A DNA stretch of 64,000 nucleotides from Streptomyces globosus (GCF_003325375.1 NZ_CP030862.1:4777501-4841500), one strand, 5' to 3'. Numbered from the stretch's first letter, positions 15,844-24,428 are shown. Numbers and translations are program-made. Notes: generated by a model from the letters alone, not told the origin.

Positions 15844-17046
15844 TCAGGCCCGGTGGTTCACCGGGCGCCGGGCTGCCAGGAGGAACACGACGGTACGGTC
15901 CTGTTCGCTCCAGGTGAGGGGGTCGAGCCCGACGGACTGCAGGAGGGCGCATTCGACGGCGTATCCGCCCTCGGCGAGGGCCCGGCCGATCGCCTCGGCC
16001 TCGTCGCGGGTGGAGGCGTGGCTGACGATCCGTTCGGGGCGGCGTTCGGCGACTGCCGCGACGACGTCGGCGCCGCCGCCGCCGACGCGGACGACGTCGG
16101 GTTCGGGGAGGTCCTCCAGGACGTGCGGGGCGCGGCCTGCGAGGACCTGGAGCTGTACTCCGCGGGCGCGGGCGGCGGCGGCCGTGCGCTCGCAGGCCTG
16201 CGGGTCGGCGTCGACGGCGATGACGGCGGCCCCGAAGGCGGCGGCCTCGACGGCGAAGGCGCCGGAGCCGGCGCCGATGTCCCAGACGAGGTCGCCGGTG
16301 CGCGGGCCGAGCCGGGCGAGCTGTGCGGCGCGCAGGGTGGCCGACTCGCCTTCGCCGGTGCCGTCCTGGGGGCGGGCCCAGCCGCGTTCGGCGGTGCGGG
16401 CGGGGTTCTGGCCGAGGATCCAGGCGGGGTCGGCGGAGACCGTCTGGCCGCCGATGACGATGACGACGTTGGGGTTGCGCCAGGTGTGGTCGGCGGCCTT
16501 GTCGGAGGTGACGACGGTGACCTGCTCGCGGGCGGTGCCGAGTTCCTCGCAGATGACGAAGGTGCGGTGCACGGGCCCCAGCAGCAGGGCGAGTTCGGCG
16601 GGTCCGGCGCCGGGCGAGGTGAGGACGGCGACCTTGCCGTGGGCGCGGCAGACGTTGACGGCACGGCGCAGGGTGCGGGGGTGGGCGACGACGACCTGGG
16701 CGTCGTCCCAGGGCATGCCGGCGCGGGCGAAGGCGGCGGCGACGGAGGAGACGGCGGGGACGACCTCGACCTCCAGTCCGTGCTCGGGGGCGCGCAGGGT
16801 GCGGACGACGCCGAAGAAGCCGGGGTCGCCGTCGGCGAGGACGACGGCGCTGCCGCGGTGTCCGGCGATGCGGCGGGCGGCGAGGCCGAGGCTGCCGAGG
16901 CGGATGCGTTCGGCGGCGGGCGGCACCTCGGGGAGGGCGAGGTGGTGGGCGGCGCCGGCGACGAGGGTGGCGGCGGAGAGCGCGGAGCGGGCGGCCGCGG
17001 TCAGGGGGGAGCCGTCCCAGCCGATCACCGTGACCCGGTCGGCCAT
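15844..17046 (-). CDS. cobL: Precorrin-6Y C5,15-methyltransferase (decarboxylating), CbiE-CbiT fusion
   Basis: Methylates precorrin-6Y at C5 and C15 and decarboxylates the acetate side chain in cobalamin synthesis. The 400-residue protein has an N-terminal tetrapyrrole methylase domain of the CbiE type (VTVIGWDGSPL, VVLADGDPGFFGVVRTL, VEVVPAVSSVAAAFARAGMP) and a C-terminal CbiT domain from about residue 235 with the Rossmann SAM motif VWDIGAGSGAFAVEAA and AVDADPQACERTAA. ATG at 17046 is preceded by AGGAGA about ten bases upstream. BluB-CobT and CobA are encoded downstream on the same strand, separated by a hairpin-bearing gap. The length and domain order agree with CobL. Confidence 0.93.
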   Translation of the reverse strand: MADRVTVIGWDGSPLTAAARSALSAATLVAGAAHHLALPEVPPAAERIRLGSLGLAARRIAGHRGSAVVLADGDPGFFGVVRTLRAPEHGLEVEVVPAVSSVAAAFARAGMPWDDAQVVVAHPRTLRRAVNVCRAHGKVAVLTSPGAGPAELALLLGPVHRTFVICEELGTAREQVTVVTSDKAADHTWRNPNVVIVIGGQTVSADPAWILGQNPARTAERGWARPQDGTGEGESATLRAAQLARLGPRTGDLVWDIGAGSGAFAVEAAAFGAAVIAVDADPQACERTAAAARARGVQLQVLAGRAPHVLEDLPEPDVVRVGGGGADVVAAVAERRPERIVSHASTRDEAEAIGRALAEGGYAVECALLQSVGLDPLTWSEQDRTVVFLLAARRPVNHRA

Positions 17047-17128
17047 CGTCGTCTGTCTCCTGGGGTGGTGGGGGGAAGGGCGGTCGGGGGCCGGTCGTGC
17101 CGCCGGGGCGGCCCGGCGGGGCGGGGCG

Positions 17129-17809
17129 TCAGTTCCAGTCTGCGCCGACGCGCAGGCCGCCGGTCTCGACGGGGCGGGCGAGGGCGTTGCCGTAGCCGTA
17201 GCCGTCGGAGGCACCGTACGCGTCGGCGTCTTCGAGGTCCTCGGGCAGCAGGCTCCAGACGATGAGGTCGGTGCGGGCGTGGCTCCAACTGCCGTCGCCG
17301 TTCTGGATGCGGGCTATCCAGGCGTTGCGCAGGACGCCTTCGCTGATGCAGCCGATCTTCTGGGCGACCTGCTGGGAGGCGGTGTTGTCGGCGGCGGTGC
17401 GCATTTCGAGGCGTTCGAAGCCCAGGTCGCGGAAGAGCCACTGGGCGACGGCGAGGACGGACTCGCCGGCGTAGCCCTCGCCGCGGGCCCAGGGGGCGGT
17501 GATGTAGGCGGCCTCGGTGCTGCGGGTGCGCCAGTCGGTGTTCTTCAGGTGGACGGTGCCGACGAGGCGCTGGGTGAGGAACTCGGCGACGGCGAAGACG
17601 ATGCCGCGGCCGCTGGTGCGTTCGGCGTGGGAGTGCCGGGTGGCCCAGCCGTGGGCGTCGGCGTGGGTGTAGGGGTGCGGTGCGGGGGTCCAGGCGGTGA
17701 CGTGCTCGTCGTTCATCATCTCGGCGAGCGCGGTGACGTCCTCCACGTCGAAGGGGCGCAGCACCAGCCGGTCCGTGCTGATGGTGACGTCCGGGAAGGT
17801 GGTAGTCAT
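17129..17809 (-). CDS. RimJ/RimL-type GNAT acetyltransferase
   Basis: A 226-residue GNAT protein that resembles ribosomal-protein or Ala N-acetyltransferases: TDRLVLRPFDVEDVTALAEM at the N-terminus, AAYITAPWARGEGYAGESVL as the CoA loop, and FERLEMRTAADNTASQQVAQ followed by KIGCISEGVLRNAW as the C-terminal signature. ATG at 17809 is chosen because GGAGCTG lies just ahead; a further ATG four codons upstream has no site. The last 30 residues (DADAYGASDGYGYGNALARP and onward) extend past the usual fold. It sits between metQ and cobL, with a terminator separating it from metQ. Confidence 0.87.
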   Translation of the reverse strand: MTTTFPDVTISTDRLVLRPFDVEDVTALAEMMNDEHVTAWTPAPHPYTHADAHGWATRHSHAERTSGRGIVFAVAEFLTQRLVGTVHLKNTDWRTRSTEAAYITAPWARGEGYAGESVLAVAQWLFRDLGFERLEMRTAADNTASQQVAQKIGCISEGVLRNAWIARIQNGDGSWSHARTDLIVWSLLPEDLEDADAYGASDGYGYGNALARPVETGGLRVGADWN

Positions 17810-17953
17810 GCGCAGCTCCATGCCTGGGAGGTGGGGCGACCGTGGTGCGGGACCGGGTGGGCGGGGGCGCCGTCGTGCGGGCCGTCCAGCCACAGCATGC
17901 AGCATCGAACGGCCTGTGTGCATGGCCGCCCCTGCCCGCTCGCGGGCAGCGTG

Positions 17954-17987
17954 CGGCCCCGCACGCCCGGTCGGGTGTGCGGGGCCG
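17954..17987 (-). terminator. Terminator of the metNIQ operon
   Basis: CGGCCCCGCACGCCCG (17954-17969) pairs with CGGGTGTGCGGGGCCG (17972-17987), 16 pairs with one G-T and a 2-base loop. It lies about 45 bases downstream of the metQ stop on the minus strand. The rest of the 220-base gap holds nothing else I can support. Confidence 0.78.
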
Positions 17988-18030
17988 TGTGCCCGGGGCG
18001 GCCGCGCCCGGTGCGGGCGCGGGAGCGGGG

Positions 18031-18894
18031 TCAGGAGGCGGGGGTGCCGAAGGCCGGGGTGACGGAGCCCTGGTACTTCTCCTCGATGAACGCGCGGACC
18101 TCGTCGGAGTTGAGGAGCTTGGCGAGCTTCTGGACGCGCGGGTCCTTCTCGTGGCCTGCCTTGACCGCGAGGAAGTTGGCGTACGGGTTGCCCTCGGACT
18201 TCTCCAGGACGAGGGCGTCCTTGGCCGGGGAGAGCTTCGCCTCCAGGGCGTAGTTGCCGTTGATGACGGCGGCGTCGACGTCGTTCAGGGCGCGCGGGAC
18301 GGTGGCGGCCTCCAGCTCCTTGAACTCCAGGCCCTTCTTGTCGGTGATGTCGGACAGCTTGGCGCTGGTGCCGACGCCCTCCTTGAGGGTGATCAGGTTG
18401 TTGGCGGCGAGGAGCTGGAGGGCGCGGCCCCCGTTGGTGGTGTCGTTGGGCACGGCGACGGTGTGGCCGGGCCGGAGGTCCGTGACCGCCTTGACCTTCT
18501 TGGAGTAGAGGCCGAGGGGCTCCAGGTGCACGTTGGCGACGGGCACGATGTGGGTGCCGTTCTTCTTGTTGAAGTCGTCGAGGTACGGCTTGTGCTGGAA
18601 GTAGTTGGCTCCGACCTGGCCCTGCTCGGTGGCGGTGTTGGGCAGGACGTAGTCGGTGAACTCCTTGACCTCCAGCTTGAGGCCCTCCTTGGCGGCCAGC
18701 TTGTCCTTGACGAAGTTCAGGACGTCGGCGTGCGGGCTCGGGGAGGCCGCGACGACGAGGGGCTTGCTGTCGTCGGCTGCACCGCCGGACGCGGCGGAGG
18801 AGGAGGGGTCGGAGGCGCTGCCGCATGCGGTGAGGCCGAGGGCGAGGGCTGCGGTCGCGGCGGCGAGGAGGGTGGGCTTGGTGTTCTTACGCAC
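18031..18894 (-). CDS. metQ: Methionine ABC transporter substrate-binding lipoprotein
   Basis: The methionine-binding component (NlpA family) that delivers D/L-methionine to MetNI. The 287-residue precursor has a signal peptide with lipobox LTAC, so Cys24 would be lipidated after cleavage. The mature part has the NlpA pattern: VVAASPSPHADVLNFVK, LEVKEFTDYVLPNTA, NYFQHKPYLDDFN, HLEPLGLYSKK and AVPNDTTNGGRALQLL. It is last in a metN-metI-metQ order with 126 bases between metI and metQ, and a terminator follows. Confidence 0.94.
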   Translation of the reverse strand: MRKNTKPTLLAAATAALALGLTACGSASDPSSSAASGGAADDSKPLVVAASPSPHADVLNFVKDKLAAKEGLKLEVKEFTDYVLPNTATEQGQVGANYFQHKPYLDDFNKKNGTHIVPVANVHLEPLGLYSKKVKAVTDLRPGHTVAVPNDTTNGGRALQLLAANNLITLKEGVGTSAKLSDITDKKGLEFKELEAATVPRALNDVDAAVINGNYALEAKLSPAKDALVLEKSEGNPYANFLAVKAGHEKDPRVQKLAKLLNSDEVRAFIEEKYQGSVTPAFGTPAS

Positions 18895-19020
18895 GAAGAG
18901 TGCCTTTCATTGCGGTGCAAGTGCGCGGGTCGTGCGCAGGTCTTGCAGGTGGTGGCCCAAGCACGACAAGTGCGGGCTTTCGGGGGGTGGGTGGTTCGGG
19001 GGCCGCCGGGCGGGCCGGTG

Positions 19021-19689
19021 TCAGGCCGTGCGGCCGCGGCGGGCGAGGAGGCGTACGGCGCCGTCGCCGATGAGCTGGATCACGGTGACGAGGGCGATGA
19101 GGACGGCGACGGTGGCGAGCATGAAGCCGGTCTCGAAGCGCTGGAAGCCGTAGGTGACGGCCTTGGAGCCGAGGCCTTCGCCGCCGACGGCGCCGGCCAT
19201 GGCCGAGTAGCCGACGAGGGTGATCAGGGTGGTGGTCACGGCGGCGACGAGCGAGGGCAGGGCCTGGGGCAGGAGCACCTTGGCGACGATGGTCGGGACT
19301 CCCCCGCCCATGGACTCGACGGCTTCGACGAGGCCGTGGTCCACCTCGCGGACGGCGGTCTCGACGAGGCGGGCGAAGAAGGGGATGGCGCCGATGGCCA
19401 GCGGGACGATCATGGCGGTGGGGCCGATGAAGGTGCCGACGACGGCGGTCGTGACCGGGATCAGGGCGATCAGCAGGATGATGAACGGCAGCGAGCGGCC
19501 GATGTTCACGACCACGCCGAGGACCTTGTTGAGCGGCCGGTTCTGCAGGAGGCCGCCCTTGTCGGTCAGGACGAGGAGGATGCCGACGGGCAGGCCGCCC
19601 AGCACGGTGACGAGGGTGGACCACAGCACCATGTAGAGCGTGTCGTACGTGCCCTGGGTGAGCAGGGGCTGCATCTCGGACCAGGTCAC
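19021..19689 (-). CDS. metI: Methionine ABC transporter permease
   Basis: The membrane subunit of the methionine importer. The 222-residue protein has about five hydrophobic helices and the permease EAA-type loop VEAVESMGGGVPTIVAKVLL, which contacts MetN. It starts with GTG at 19689 inside the metN stop (GTGA overlap), so translation is coupled to metN. An internal ATG five codons later (MQPLLTQGTYDTLY) is an alternative start. PFIILLIALIPVTTAVVG and SAMAGAVGGEGLGSKA are typical of MetI. Confidence 0.94.
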   Translation of the reverse strand: MTWSEMQPLLTQGTYDTLYMVLWSTLVTVLGGLPVGILLVLTDKGGLLQNRPLNKVLGVVVNIGRSLPFIILLIALIPVTTAVVGTFIGPTAMIVPLAIGAIPFFARLVETAVREVDHGLVEAVESMGGGVPTIVAKVLLPQALPSLVAAVTTTLITLVGYSAMAGAVGGEGLGSKAVTYGFQRFETGFMLATVAVLIALVTVIQLIGDGAVRLLARRGRTA

Positions 19690-20744
19690 TTGGCACCTTC
19701 CTTGACGAGTTCGGCGATCTCGGTGTCGAGGTCGGGGCCGGCGGTGTCGACGGGCTCGACCTGGAGGCCCTGTTCGCGCAGGAAGCCGACGGGCACGACG
19801 TTGTCCTCGTAGCGGCCGGGCAGCTCGATGCGCATGCGGCCGACCTGGCGTCCGCCGACGGTGTCCATCGCGGCGCCGAGGATCGAGATGTCGATGTTGT
19901 AGGTCCGGGACAGCTGGGAGATGACCGGCTGGGTGGCGGCGTCCCCGTGGAAGGTGACGTCGACGACCGTGCGGTCGGGGCCGCCGGCGGCGCCGGTGAG
20001 GGGGAACAGCTCCTCGGCGAGCTCGGAGCCGGGGGTGGCGAGGAGTTCGGCGACGGTGCCGGACTCGGTGATCCGGCCGCGCTTCATGAGGGCGGCGGAG
20101 TCGCAGACGGTCTTGACGACGTCCATCTCGTGCGTGATGAGCAGGACGGTCAGGCCGAGGCGCTGGTTGAGGTCGCGCAGCAGCTGGAGGATGGAGCGGG
20201 TGGTCTCCGGGTCCAGGGCGCTGGTGGCCTCGTCGGAGAGGAGCACCTTGGGGTCGCCGGCGAGGGCGCGGGCGATGCCGACGCGCTGCTTCTGACCGCC
20301 GGAGAGCTGGCCCGGGTAGGCCTTGGCCTTGTCGGCGAGGCCGACGAGGTCGAGGAGTTCGAGGGCCTTGCGGGAGCGCTCGCGGGAGGGGGTGCCGAGG
20401 ATCTCCAGGGGGAGTTCGACGTTGGCCTGGACGGTCCGCGAGGACAGCAGGTTGAAGTGCTGGAAGACCATCCCGATGCGGCTGCGGGCCTCGCGGAGCT
20501 CCCGGCCGGCGCGGCGGCCGCGGCCGGCGAGGGCGGTGAGGTCGACGCCGTCGACGGTCACGGTGCCGGAGGTGGGGCGCTCCAGCAGGTTGACGCAGCG
20601 GATGAGGGAGGACTTGCCGGCGCCGCTCTGGCCGATGACGCCGAAGACCTCGCCTTCGCGGACATGGAGGTCGACGCCGTCCAGGGCGGTGACCTCGCGG
20701 CCACGGGACTGGTAGACCTTCGTGAGGCCCGATGTGGTGATCAC
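19686..20744 (-). CDS. metN: Methionine ABC transporter ATP-binding protein
   Basis: The ATPase of the methionine importer, 352 residues. Walker A is GQSGAGKSSL, the signature is LSGGQKQRVGIARAL, Walker B is VLLSDEATSALD and the switch histidine is in LLITHEMD. The C-terminal NIL domain (about 275-340, with QPVISQLSRTYNIDISILGA) lets internal methionine inhibit transport. GTG at 20744 begins the conserved ITTSGLTKVYQSRG; an upstream in-frame codon at 20807 would add 21 residues unlike the family. First gene of the operon; it overlaps metI by four bases. The long upstream region is described separately. Confidence 0.95.
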   Translation of the reverse strand: MITTSGLTKVYQSRGREVTALDGVDLHVREGEVFGVIGQSGAGKSSLIRCVNLLERPTSGTVTVDGVDLTALAGRGRRAGRELREARSRIGMVFQHFNLLSSRTVQANVELPLEILGTPSRERSRKALELLDLVGLADKAKAYPGQLSGGQKQRVGIARALAGDPKVLLSDEATSALDPETTRSILQLLRDLNQRLGLTVLLITHEMDVVKTVCDSAALMKRGRITESGTVAELLATPGSELAEELFPLTGAAGGPDRTVVDVTFHGDAATQPVISQLSRTYNIDISILGAAMDTVGGRQVGRMRIELPGRYEDNVVPVGFLREQGLQVEPVDTAGPDLDTEIAELVKEGAK

Positions 20745-21237
20745 AGGATTTCCGTCGCTGTCGAGTGCGCGGCGCAGCAGTGTGCGCTGGGCGCCGTGCA
20801 CGGGCAAACATCTGGGGCGCGATACGGGTCAAACCGGATTCATGCGGCGGTTTCCACGTAGGCGCGGGGCAGGAGCGGTCCGTTCCGTCCTGCGGGGCAG
20901 GTGCGGGGCGGACGGGCTCGGCCGGTCTCGCTTCGGGGCGCGGGACGGGTGGAGAGGGGCCCTCAGAAAGCGCACATTCGACACATACAACGAGCACCGG
21001 GCGTCATCGTCGCCTCGGTCGCAAGGGTGCGGCTGCTCGTCGTGGTCATGGGCCCCAGTAAACCAGACATATCCCTTGACCGATCAATTATGTCCGAATA
21101 GCGGACGATCATGAGTCGGATACCGGACACGGCCGGTCGCCTCCGGACACCCCGCCCTCACGGTCCGGCGGGCCGTGCGCGGCGGCCCGCGCAGGGGCGC
21201 GCGCAGCCGCTCCCCCGGCCCGTAATACGCTCGCTGC
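20745..21237. other. Divergent intergenic region upstream of metN
   Basis: About 490 bases between metN (minus) and a small membrane-protein gene (plus). I looked for a SAM riboswitch on the minus strand and see no GGCAACC-type core. The interval 21060-21110 is unusually AT-rich for this genome and contains TTGACC (21076-21081) followed after 17 bases by TAGCGG, a possible plus-strand promoter. The inverted repeat and spaced CGGAC elements around it are given separately. Confidence 0.45.
21092..21148. promoter_or_regulatory. Putative operator: palindrome plus evenly spaced CGGAC half-sites
   Basis: GTCCG at 21092-21096 and CGGAC at 21102-21106 form a perfect palindrome with a 5-base spacer. 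CGGAC recurs at 21124-21128 and 21144-21148, so the three copies are 22 and 20 bases apart, about two helical turns each. The second copy also belongs to GTCGGATACCGGAC, which resembles the first palindrome. Likely a binding array for one regulator serving metN, the membrane-protein genes, or both. Confidence 0.4.
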
Positions 21238-21606
21238 ATGCTCGACGCCCTGACGGTCGCCATCGGCGCGGCCGCCCTCGCCCTCGCCGCCTGGTGCGGT
21301 TTCGCCGCCCTGCGGAACCAGCCCACCAAGGACTGGCACTTCATCGGCATGGGTGTGGTGACCCTGCTGGTCCTGGCCCAGCTGGTGGTCGGCATCGTGA
21401 TGCTGGCCCGCGGCGAGCGGCCCGACGAGAGCTCTGTGATCTTCCTGGCGTACCTGGTCGGCGCGTTCGCCGCGGTCCCGGCCGCCGGGCTGCTCTCGCT
21501 GAGCGAGCGCACCAAGTGGGGATCGGTGACGGTGGCCGCCGGCGCGGTGGTCCTCGCCGTCCTCGAAGTACGGCTCTACGACATCTGGGGGACCCCCGGT
21601 GCCTGA
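21238..21606 (+). CDS. Small integral membrane protein (122 aa)
   Basis: A hydrophobic protein with four predicted helices: residues about 3-20, 38-58, 66-86 and 94-112, with short polar loops (RNQPTKDWHF, ARGERPDESS). The start MLDALTVAIGAAALALA follows a GC-rich leader without a strong ribosome-binding site. The end overlaps the start of the next gene by eight bases, so the two are translated together and probably work together. No family recognised. Confidence 0.75.
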   Translation: MLDALTVAIGAAALALAAWCGFAALRNQPTKDWHFIGMGVVTLLVLAQLVVGIVMLARGERPDESSVIFLAYLVGAFAAVPAAGLLSLSERTKWGSVTVAAGAVVLAVLEVRLYDIWGTPGA

Positions 21607-22057
21607 CACGGACCACACCCCGGCAGCGGCGAAAGGCGCCGAGGCCGCCCCGGACGCCCCCGCGGCCCCCGGCCCGCGGCGGCTCGTCTCCGGCCCCGGG
21701 CTGCTGCTCGTCTGGCTGTACGGCGTGATCACGGTCGGCGCGGTCTCGCGCTCCGTCTACCAGATCTCGACCGAGTTCGACCGGGCGCCGCTGCCGTACA
21801 CGCTGACCGGCGCGGCCGCACTCGTGTACTGCTTCATCACGTACTCGCTGGTGCGCGGCGGCGAGCGGGCCCGCAGGGCGGCGCTGCTGTGCTGCGCCGC
21901 CGAGCTGGCGGGCGTCCTCGTCGTCGGCACCTGGACGCTGCTGCGCCCCGAGGCCTTCCCGGACGCCACCGTGTGGTCGCAGTTCGGGATGGGCTACCTG
22001 TTCATCCCGGTGATCCTGCCGGTCACCGGGATGCTCTGGCTGCGCGTCAGGCGCTGA
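21599..22057 (+). CDS. Integral membrane protein (152 aa)
   Basis: A GTG start inside the previous gene gives a protein with an Ala/Pro-rich cytoplasmic lead (about 30 residues) and four hydrophobic helices, starting at about LLLVWLYGVITVGAVSRSVY and ending with FIPVILPVTGMLWLRV. Four-helix pairs of this kind are common in actinobacteria and have no assigned function. The gene overlaps the previous one by eight bases and the convergent GNAT gene by eleven. Confidence 0.78.
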   Translation: MPDTDHTPAAAKGAEAAPDAPAAPGPRRLVSGPGLLLVWLYGVITVGAVSRSVYQISTEFDRAPLPYTLTGAAALVYCFITYSLVRGGERARRAALLCCAAELAGVLVVGTWTLLRPEAFPDATVWSQFGMGYLFIPVILPVTGMLWLRVRR

Positions 22058-22559
22058 CCGCGAAGTCGGCGGCGCCCGCCGCCCTCTCCTTCTCCAGGAC
22101 CACCAGGCGCACGCCGTCGGACGCGGTGCGCCCGCCGACCTGCACGTAGCCCGCCTTGCGGTACAGCCGCAGGTTCGACTCGCTCTTGTGGCCGGTGTGC
22201 AGGCGGAAGCGGGTGGGGGCGGACTCGCGGCCGCCGAGGGCCTCCTCGACGGCGTGCAGGAGGCGGGCGCCGAGGCCGTGGCCCTGGAGGCGGGGGTGCA
22301 CGCACAGCTTGGCGATGCTGCCGGCGCCGTCCTCGTCGATGCGGCCGCGCACGGTGCCCACCACTTCCTCGCCGAGCCGGGCGACGAGCACGGTGTCGGA
22401 CGCGAGTTCCGCCTTCAGGGAGTCCAGGGTCTGGGTGAGCGGCTGGATGCGGTAGTTGCCGTACAGCTCGGCCTCGCGCTGGAACGCCAGGTACTGCAGT
22501 TTGAGGATCTGCTCGGTGTCCTCGGCAACCGCCGCCGAAATGGTCACGCTCATGCCCAT
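22047..22559 (-). CDS. GNAT acetyltransferase
   Basis: A 170-residue single-domain GNAT protein: VTISAAVAEDTEQILKLQYL at the N-terminus, GSIAKLCVHPRLQGHGLGAR as beta-strand 4 and CoA loop, and LHTGHKSESNLRLYRKAGY as the C-terminal signature. ATG at 22559 has AGGAGG nine bases upstream; a second ATG two codons later is possible. It follows a sigma-factor gene by about 40 bases on the same strand, so the two may be one operon. The 3' end overlaps the convergent membrane-protein gene by 11 bases. Substrate unknown. Confidence 0.87.
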   Translation of the reverse strand: MGMSVTISAAVAEDTEQILKLQYLAFQREAELYGNYRIQPLTQTLDSLKAELASDTVLVARLGEEVVGTVRGRIDEDGAGSIAKLCVHPRLQGHGLGARLLHAVEEALGGRESAPTRFRLHTGHKSESNLRLYRKAGYVQVGGRTASDGVRLVVLEKERAAGAADFAVSA

Positions 22560-22597
22560 GTGCGCACGCCTCCTGCTCACCTGGTGGCCCGTTGGTT

Positions 22598-23113
22598 CTA
22601 CCGCTCCCTTCCCCGAAGGCCAGGAGCCCCAACCTCTGACGCGAGCATTCTGCGCAGACATCCCAGGCAACGGGAACGGACGGGCCCCAAACTTCCTTGT
22701 GAGATACCCAACTCTCCTGCGATTTCACGGTAAGTCAGGTCTCTGGGCGACAGAAGTGCCCGCATCAGCTCGGGACAGCGTCCGGGCAGTCGGGCGACCG
22801 CCGAACGGAGTGCCCGGTGCTCCTCCCCGTGCAGGGCGGCCTCCTCGGGCGCGGCGCCCGCGTTCCCGGGCCGGCTCCCGTACGGGACCTCCCGCCGGGC
22901 CCGGCGCCGGGCGCGGCGGGCCTCGGCCCGTACGGCCCGGCGCAGCCAGCGGGCGGGCTCGGCGGGGGCGGGGCCGGCCTCCAGCAGCCTGACCCAGACG
23001 GCCTGTTCCAGGTCGGCGGCCTCCATGCCCGCGCCGGCGGCCTCCGCGGCCGCCTCGGCGGACAGCAGGGGGCCCAGTCGGTCGACTACCTCGGAGTCCT
23101 TCAGCAGGTCCAT
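22598..23113 (-). CDS. Sigma-70-family RNA polymerase sigma factor, small and divergent
   Basis: A protein of about 171 residues whose C-terminal half is a clear sigma region 4: ALRSAVARLPGRCPELMRAL, LTYREIAGELGISQGSLGPV, RSRCLGCLRRML. The N-terminal half has a shortened region 2 (MEAADLEQAVWVRLLEA) followed by a very Arg-rich linker (AEARRARRRARREVPYG). This fits small ECF-like sigma factors. The ATG at 23113 or the GTG at 23161 could be the start; neither has a convincing ribosome-binding site. No anti-sigma gene is adjacent; the neighbour is a GNAT gene. Confidence 0.82.
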   Translation of the reverse strand: MDLLKDSEVVDRLGPLLSAEAAAEAAGAGMEAADLEQAVWVRLLEAGPAPAEPARWLRRAVRAEARRARRRARREVPYGSRPGNAGAAPEEAALHGEEHRALRSAVARLPGRCPELMRALLSPRDLTYREIAGELGISQGSLGPVRSRCLGCLRRMLASEVGAPGLRGRER

Positions 23114-23243
23114 GCCGGGCGGGACGCACGGGCGGTGCCCGGCGGTTTCCCCTCCCGGCACGGCCCACCCGAAGGCGGTGCTCCGCTTCCTGGTTGACGT
23201 ACGTCCGGGCGGCGGACGGGAGGCTCGGGGGCGGCCGCGGCCG

Positions 23244-24428
23244 TCAGGGGCGGCCGCGTCCGGGCCGGAAGTCCTCGGCCGCGAGCAGCGCGGTGTCGGG
23301 CTGGTCGGTGAAGATGCCGTCGATGCCCTGCGCGAAGTAGGCCCGCAGCGCGCCGAAGGCGTCGCCGTAGGCGGCGGGGTCGGTGCCCTTGCGGAACTCG
23401 GCCGGCAGGAAGGCGTTCTCGTTGCGGGCGGTGTAGGGGTGCAGGACCAGCCGCCGGGCGTGGGCGTCGCGGACGAGGGTGGTGGGGGTGCCCAGCCGGC
23501 CGTCCGCGGTGCGCGGGATGACCAGGTCGAGGGTGGGGCCGATCCCCTGTGCGAATCCGGCGATCCACTTCAGCCCTTCGGGCGTGACGAGGTCCGCGAC
23601 GGTGCGCGGGTCGCCGGCCAGGACGAAGTCCCAGGGGCGGCTGCGGGCGTCGGAGAGCAGCACGACGCGCGGCGTGTCGACCAGCCGGGCGAGCCGCTGG
23701 ATGCTGGACGGCTCGAAGGACTGGAGGAAGACGGGGGCGTCCCGGCCGTCGCGGCCGTGGCGGCGCAGCAGCCGGGCGAGGGGCTCCTCCAGCCCGAGGC
23801 CGAGCGAGCGGAAGTAGCTGGGGTGCTTGGTCTCGACGTGCAGCCAGACCCGGCGCCCGCGCCGCCGGCCCTCGCGGTCGGCCCAGCGCAGCACCTCCTC
23901 GAAGGTGGGGACGTCCCAGCGCCCGTCGTAGAGGGTGTTGCGCTGCCGCAGGGCGGGGATGCGCTCCTTGGCGCGCAGCCTCTTCAGTTCCGCGAGGGTG
24001 AAGTCCTCGGTGAACCAGCCGGTCACGGCGGTCCCGTCGACGGTCCTGGTGGTGCGGCGGGAGGCGAACTCCGGGTGGTCGGCGACGTCGGTGGTGCCGC
24101 CGATCTCGTTCTCGTGCCGGCACACCAGGTGCCCGTCGCGGGTCGGCACCAGGTCCTGCTCGACGACGTCGGCGCCGAGGTCGAGGGCGAGCGCGTACGA
24201 GCCGAGGGTGTGCTCGGGCCGGTGCCCTGAGGCGCCCCGGTGGCCGATGACCAGCGGCACGGGCAGCCCCCGGTACCCGCCGCCGCGCCGGTCCTCCCCG
24301 GCCAGCCGCTCCTGCCCGGGCTCCGCGGCGGCCGCGGAGCCCGCGGAGAGTCCGGCCGTGCCTGCGGCGCCCGCCGCCAGGACGGCTGCCCCGAGGACCG
24401 TGCGCCGTGCTGCCCCACCCTGCGTCAT
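23244..24428 (-). CDS. glpQ: Secreted glycerophosphodiester phosphodiesterase
   Basis: Hydrolyses glycerophosphodiesters from phospholipids or teichoic acid to glycerol-3-phosphate. The 394-residue precursor has a twin-arginine type signal (ARRTVLGAAVLAAGAAG) ending near SAAAAEP. The catalytic signature is VIGHRGASGHRPEHTLGSY followed by ADVVEQDLVPTRDGHLVCRH, with the expected His, Arg, Glu and Asp residues; WLHVETKHP and GIDGIFTDQPD complete the barrel. ATG at 24428 has AGGGAGTG eight bases upstream. From memory the S. coelicolor gene at this locus, glpQ1, is under PhoP control; a matching site may be present upstream. Divergent from the acyltransferase gene. Confidence 0.92.
   Translation of the reverse strand: MTQGGAARRTVLGAAVLAAGAAGTAGLSAGSAAAAEPGQERLAGEDRRGGGYRGLPVPLVIGHRGASGHRPEHTLGSYALALDLGADVVEQDLVPTRDGHLVCRHENEIGGTTDVADHPEFASRRTTRTVDGTAVTGWFTEDFTLAELKRLRAKERIPALRQRNTLYDGRWDVPTFEEVLRWADREGRRRGRRVWLHVETKHPSYFRSLGLGLEEPLARLLRRHGRDGRDAPVFLQSFEPSSIQRLARLVDTPRVVLLSDARSRPWDFVLAGDPRTVADLVTPEGLKWIAGFAQGIGPTLDLVIPRTADGRLGTPTTLVRDAHARRLVLHPYTARNENAFLPAEFRKGTDPAAYGDAFGALRAYFAQGIDGIFTDQPDTALLAAEDFRPGRGRP

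Noticed and set aside
12115-17265. A plus-strand open frame of more than 1700 codons across the cobalamin genes
   Set aside because: It is antisense to the BluB-CobT and CobL genes, Gly/Arg/Val-rich without motifs, and arises from the GC3 bias of the real genes.
20745-21120. SAM riboswitch upstream of metN
   Set aside because: The conserved GGCAACC-type and GA-rich core elements are not present on the minus strand.
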